This document shows positions 31,809 to 36,146 of a stretch of 36,146 bases of DNA, piece after piece; position 1 is the first letter of the stretch; each line of letters opens with the position of its first letter. Location: assembly GCA_012727895.1 (NCBI GenBank), contig JAAYGG010000107.1:1-36146 (forward strand). The letters are read 5' to 3'. Source of the DNA: Bacillota bacterium (GTDB taxonomy: Bacteria > Bacillota > UBA4882 > UBA10575). Position numbers and translations under genes: made by a program. The notes beneath the pieces were generated by a model, which made no database searches, was not told where the DNA came from, and was given only the letters and a program-made list of their open reading frames with translations.

Positions 31809-33258
31809 AAAAGCGGTAGGATTGGACCTGCGGGCGGACGGCTGGACCGTGTTGGAAGTGGTAAGGCGCGGGCGCACGGGCCTTGACGACCTGGAGGTAG
31901 TAAACCTTGCCCGGGGGAAATGGGAGCCCAAGGCCACTCCCGAAGCCCGCGGGGAGATGTTGAAGGCCGCCTTCCGTCAGCAAAAAATCAGCCGGCACGG
32001 ACTGGTGGTTTCTCTCCCGTCCGGCCCCGGCCAATGGGAACGGCCTACCCTGCCCGGGCTTTCACCACCGCTGGTAAAAACGGCTTTCCTCGCCGATCTG
32101 GCGGCGAAGCTCTCCCGGCCCCCGGAGGAGCTGGCCCTTGCCTGTAAAATACGGCCGGGAGAGGGGAACGCCTCCGAGGTGGAGGCCTTTGTCTACCCGC
32201 AACAAGCGGTCGCCGGCTACCGGCAGATCTTGCACCACGCCGGCCTGCGCTGGTTCTCCCTCCTCCCCCGGCCGTACGGGATCGCCAATTACCTGCTGGC
32301 CTTCTCCGGTCACCTCCGCCGTGACGGCGAGCAGGTATTTGTCGTCGAGATTTCCCCTTTGGAAACGGAGGTTTTTCTCCTGGGCCGGGAGGGGATTATT
32401 CACCACCGGAGCTTTCCCAGTCCGGTCACGCTAGACGGCGCCTACAACCTGGAGGCGCTGGCCGAAGAGTTAAAACTCACCCGGTTCCACTTGCGAAAGC
32501 ACCGGGGTGCAGTCAACCCGGTCTTTGTTTACCTTTCCAGCCCGTTCGCGGAACCGGAGAACGAAACGGTTCTAAATACGGTAGCAGCAGGTCTGGGACT
32601 GGACCCGGACCGGGCGGCTTTCTTCTCCAGTCTCCGCCCGCCCGCCGGTTTGAGCGCCGGCGAGTGGGAGCAGCCCGGGGTTTTGGCCGCCGCCGGTATG
32701 GTCTTGGAACGTTTGGGGGAGACCGGCAGCGGGATGCGCCTCTCCTTGCCGGATGAGAAGGAACCCCCGGGGAAAAGGGAGTTTTTCTCCTGGGCTTTGC
32801 TCCTCCTGGCCTTCCTTCTGGGGGTGGGCGGCCTCTTTTTCCGCTTTGATACCCTCCGGAAGGAACGGGTTTTTCTCCGGGAGTGGCTGCAGCGGCAAGA
32901 ACCGGAACTGGCGGGGGTCCGCCGGCTCCTGGCGAAAGAGGAAAGGTTGCGGAAGAAGATGGACCTCTATTCCGGCCTGGAAAAAGAGGGACAGTTTTTC
33001 TTTACCTTCCTGGCGGAATGGGAACGGGTGGTCCCGCCCGGGACGATTATCACCACCCTCACCTTGGAAAAAGGCAGGGTCAGCCGTCTGAGCGGGCAGA
33101 CCCCTTCCTTTTCCCTGTTTTACGAGGCGCTCCTGGCGTCGCCCTTCTTTAAAGATCTGCAGGTAATGGAGGGGATTACCACCAACCCGGAGGGGCTGGA
33201 GGTCTTCCACCTTTCCGTTCCGGCCGGGGTTGGGAGAGGAGATGAAAGAACAAGATGA
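31801..33258 (+). CDS. gspL: GspL-like protein (PilM/PilN fusion-type architecture)
   Basis: 485 residues from the ATG at 31801, with an AGGAGGAGGG site about ten bases upstream; GTG 31795 and TTG 31798 are in-frame alternatives. Residues ~1-310 form a cytoplasmic actin-like (PilM/GspL-type) domain opening with KAVGLDLRADGWTVLEVV, as in PilM, with FVVEISPLETEVFLLGREG inside. A single membrane helix at ~320-342 (FSWALLLLAFLLGVGGLFFRF) is followed by a coiled-coil stretch and a PilN-like ferredoxin-fold domain (LAEWERVVPPGTIITTLTLE, YEALLASPFFKDLQVM). This bitopic arrangement equals GspL, which recruits the GspE ATPase to the membrane. The N-terminal domain recalls PilM more strongly than proteobacterial GspL, a sign of the close T2SS and type IV pilus ancestry. 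Confidence 0.87.
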   Translation: MNKKAVGLDLRADGWTVLEVVRRGRTGLDDLEVVNLARGKWEPKATPEARGEMLKAAFRQQKISRHGLVVSLPSGPGQWERPTLPGLSPPLVKTAFLADLAAKLSRPPEELALACKIRPGEGNASEVEAFVYPQQAVAGYRQILHHAGLRWFSLLPRPYGIANYLLAFSGHLRRDGEQVFVVEISPLETEVFLLGREGIIHHRSFPSPVTLDGAYNLEALAEELKLTRFHLRKHRGAVNPVFVYLSSPFAEPENETVLNTVAAGLGLDPDRAAFFSSLRPPAGLSAGEWEQPGVLAAAGMVLERLGETGSGMRLSLPDEKEPPGKREFFSWALLLLAFLLGVGGLFFRFDTLRKERVFLREWLQRQEPELAGVRRLLAKEERLRKKMDLYSGLEKEGQFFFTFLAEWERVVPPGTIITTLTLEKGRVSRLSGQTPSFSLFYEALLASPFFKDLQVMEGITTNPEGLEVFHLSVPAGVGRGDERTR

Positions 33259-33800
33259 AGTTGGACCGGAAGAAGATCCTCCCCCTGTTTGTGATTGTTT
33301 GCTCCTTGACGGTATTGGCCTGGCGGTTCGGCGCCCCCCTTCTCCGTCCCGGCCGGGCCCCGGAAGACCTTAAGCTCCTGCGGGAAAGGGTGAGCACCGC
33401 CCGGGCCCTGCTGGAAGAGAAGGACCGGTTGGATGAGGAGATTGGCCGGCTGGAGGAGGCGGTGACCCGTTGGGAGGGACGTTTTTATTGGCTGCCACGG
33501 GAAAGCGCCCTCGCCGAACTGGTGGCCGCCCTGGACCGGCTGGCGGCCGGGTCCGGCCTGAGCGTCCGGGAAAAACGCCTCCACCGGCGGTTACCCGCAG
33601 TGGAAGGGTGGGAAAAGGTCGGGGTCACCATTAGCGGCCGGGGGGAGTTCGCCGGGTTGACCAAGTTTTTAAGCGACGTTTTGCAGGAAGGAAGGGTGAT
33701 CCTGGTCGAAAAGATCCATTTAACCGCCGAACCCCGCAGCGGGTGGCTTTCTTACCAGATTACCCTGACCACGCTCACCAGAGGAGAGGGGATGGAATGA
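33255..33800 (+). CDS. gspM: GspM/PilO-like inner-membrane protein
   Basis: 181 residues; the ATG overlaps the stop of gspL as ATGA. One membrane helix at residues ~7-26 (KILPLFVIVCSLTVLAWRF) is followed by a charged coiled coil (about 37-75, LKLLRERVSTARALLEEKDR) and a ferredoxin-like domain (SALAELVAALDRLAAGSGLS, VGVTISGRGEFAGLTKFLSD, RVILVEKIHLT). The KFLSD/LV.K.H pattern is characteristic of PilO/GspM. It should dimerise with the C-terminal part of GspL in the periplasm to form the inner-membrane platform. Its position directly after gspL is canonical. Confidence 0.85.
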   Translation: MKLDRKKILPLFVIVCSLTVLAWRFGAPLLRPGRAPEDLKLLRERVSTARALLEEKDRLDEEIGRLEEAVTRWEGRFYWLPRESALAELVAALDRLAAGSGLSVREKRLHRRLPAVEGWEKVGVTISGRGEFAGLTKFLSDVLQEGRVILVEKIHLTAEPRSGWLSYQITLTTLTRGEGME

Positions 33801-34240
33801 TGCGGGAGAAATGGTTGCTACCTGTCGCCCTGGGCTTGTCCCTGGCGGCCGGCGGTTTCTTTGTTTATAGCTACAACCAATGGCGGCAGCCGCTTACTCT
33901 CCCTGCGGCCGGCAGGGAAAGAATCACCGCCGGCCGGGAGGGCCTGCCCTCCCCGAGCCTGCTGGAGAGGGCAGATCTGGCCGGCGTCTATTTCAACCCC
34001 TTTTTCCCCGGCAGCGTGGAATTGGAAAGGACAGACCTGCGCCGTTCCGGCCTGGTGCTCCGCGGCACCTTGCTGGGGAAGGAATCCCTGGCCATAGTGG
34101 AATCGGCCGCTGACCCCAACCAGAGCTGGCTGGTGCGGGAGGGGGACGAGGTGATGGGGGAGAAGATCCTCCTGATCGGCAGGGGCTGGGTGGAGGTGTT
34201 GGTCAACGGGGTACACACCCGGCGCCTGGAGACAGAGTAA
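33797..34240 (+). CDS. gspC: GspC-like (PilP-like) connector protein
   Basis: 147 residues from the ATG at 33797, which overlaps the gspM stop and has a GGAGAGGGG site; the next codon is also ATG. A membrane helix lies at residues ~6-24 and a Pro/Arg-rich linker follows. The homology-region domain (about 80-145) carries SGLVLRGTLLGKESLAIVES, SWLVREGDEVMGEKILLIGR and GWVEVLVNGVHTRRLE, the beta barrel shared by GspC and PilP. That domain links the inner-membrane platform to the N-terminal domains of the secretin. There is no PDZ domain, so it is shorter than classical GspC and nearer to the PilP or minimal GspC form. It is the last gene before the operon terminator. Confidence 0.82.
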   Translation: MMREKWLLPVALGLSLAAGGFFVYSYNQWRQPLTLPAAGRERITAGREGLPSPSLLERADLAGVYFNPFFPGSVELERTDLRRSGLVLRGTLLGKESLAIVESAADPNQSWLVREGDEVMGEKILLIGRGWVEVLVNGVHTRRLETE

Positions 34241-34257
34241 AAAAAAAGATAAAGGAT

Positions 34258-34286
34258 AAAAGCCGGCCTACCGGCTATTTTTTTTA
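34258..34286 (+). terminator. Intrinsic terminator of the T2SS operon
   Basis: A perfect 6-bp stem AGCCGG (34261-34266) and CCGGCT (34271-34276) around CCTA is followed by ATTTTTTTT and preceded by A-rich sequence that extends the stem. It lies 20 bases after the gspC stop, so the xylanase gene is not part of the secretion operon. Confidence 0.92.
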
Positions 34287-34316
34287 CATTTCAGCAGCTA
34301 TTTGGGTTTTTTTTCC

Positions 34317-34345
34317 TTGACACCGGACAAAGAATATATTATATT
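34317..34345 (+). promoter_or_regulatory. Near-consensus promoter for the xylanase gene
   Basis: A perfect -35 TTGACA (34317-34322), a 17-base spacer and a -10 TATATT (34340-34345) match the housekeeping sigma factor consensus at 11 of 12 positions. It lies just after the T2SS terminator. Transcription should start near 34352, giving a leader of about 315 bases before the GTG at 34669. Confidence 0.85.
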
Positions 34346-35835
<1,490 letters not shown>

Positions 35836-35857
35836 TGGGGTGAGATAGCCCCTAAGC

Positions 35858-35896
35858 AAAAATGCCCGCCCGTTTTATACGGGCGGGCATTTTTTG
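35858..35896. terminator. Strong bidirectional intrinsic terminator
   Basis: A perfect 11-bp stem ATGCCCGCCCG (35862-35872) and CGGGCGGGCAT (35880-35890) with a 7-base loop is flanked by an A-run on the left and a T-run on the right. It can therefore end both the xylanase transcript and the convergent - strand gene at 35934. Confidence 0.95.
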
Positions 35897-35933
35897 TGTC
35901 TGCCGTCCAGTTTTCCCCCGTGAAGCACGCCGG

Positions 35934-36146
35934 TCAATTCTTCGCCGCGACACTGTGCACGGTGAGGGGGAGGGAACTTTCGAGCCGGTTGTCTACTGCC
36001 AGATCAATACGGTAGCGCCCGGGCTTTTCAAAGCGTAAACCATTGAGGTCCAAAACGGTGTTCCCACAGACCGAGTAGATATCCGGGGGAAAGCTGATAT
36101 TGATCCTGCCTTCAATGATCGGCACGATCGGGTTGCCGTCCTCATC
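35934..36146 (-). CDS. Hypothetical protein, C-terminal part (5' end outside window)
   Basis: The - strand frame is open to the window edge at 36146, so only the last 70 residues are seen (DEDGNPIVPIIEGRINISFP at the left). The GTG at 36125 is an internal valine codon, not a start. The visible part is beta-rich (TVLDLNGLRFEKPGRYRIDL, RLESSLPLTVHSV) and ends AAKN. The phrase KPGRYRIDLAVDNRLESSLP resembles the C terminus of small all-beta hypothetical proteins such as the DUF6941 group, where a GxYxF/L..D....S.PL pattern recurs. That is a tentative recollection. It converges on the bidirectional terminator. Confidence 0.6.
   Translation of the reverse strand, partial: DEDGNPIVPIIEGRINISFPPDIYSVCGNTVLDLNGLRFEKPGRYRIDLAVDNRLESSLPLTVHSVAAKN

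Noticed and set aside
25843-34240. Type IV pilus instead of type II secretion
   Set aside because: The GspG signature region, a GspK subunit, a fused GspL-like protein and the absence of PilT all favour T2SS, although the PilM- and PilP-like features show the relationship.

Overview
This 36 kb window looks like chromosomal DNA of a plant-biomass-degrading, probably Gram-positive-lineage (Bacillota-type) bacterium. The grounds are several carbohydrate ABC import proteins, a DUF5696/NHL/YIP1 gene group that I associate with polysaccharide-using Bacillota, purine-rich ribosome binding sites, frequent GTG/TTG starts and a GH11 xylanase. A genuine secretin (GspD) and a full type II secretion (T2SS) operon imply an outer membrane. 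A diderm Bacillota lineage (for example Limnochordia/Hydrogenispora-like) would fit, but that placement is inference.

Layout. (1) Positions 1-10382 hold a carbohydrate-uptake operon on the + strand: the end of a long solute-binding protein, a permease pair, an NHL-repeat protein, a YIP1-type membrane protein, a large DUF5696 protein that I read as glycoside-hydrolase-like, and a second permease pair. Most junctions overlap by a few bases or are very short. (2) Positions 10525-18093 are a tandem array of five paralogous solute-binding proteins. The first is broken by a one-base frameshift. The array contains large inverted repeats, a terminator and at least two internal promoters, so members may be expressed separately. 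No ATPase subunit is present for either importer. (3) Positions 18351-22101 hold a GldF-like ABC-2 permease, a GldG-like protein and a DUF4340 protein, without the usual adjacent ATPase.

(4) Positions 22200-34240 hold the T2SS locus. On the - strand are a secretin with four STN-like N-terminal modules and a membrane protein with a putative carbohydrate-binding domain. Divergently on the + strand are gspE-F-G-H-I-J-K-L-M-C as one tightly overlapping operon ending in a clear terminator. (5) Positions 34317-35835 hold a GH11 endo-xylanase with a poly-glycine linker and a CBM13 beta-trefoil. It has its own near-consensus promoter and a leader of about 310 nt containing a hairpin and a possible 19-codon ORF. 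A strong bidirectional terminator follows. (6) The right edge carries the 3' end of an unrecognised - strand gene.

Read together, the locus may be a xylan-use neighbourhood: the xylanase is made with a Sec signal peptide and possibly exported across the outer membrane by the adjacent T2SS, and the released oligosaccharides are captured by the many binding proteins and permeases. The link between the T2SS and the xylanase rests on adjacency and is not proven by the sequence.
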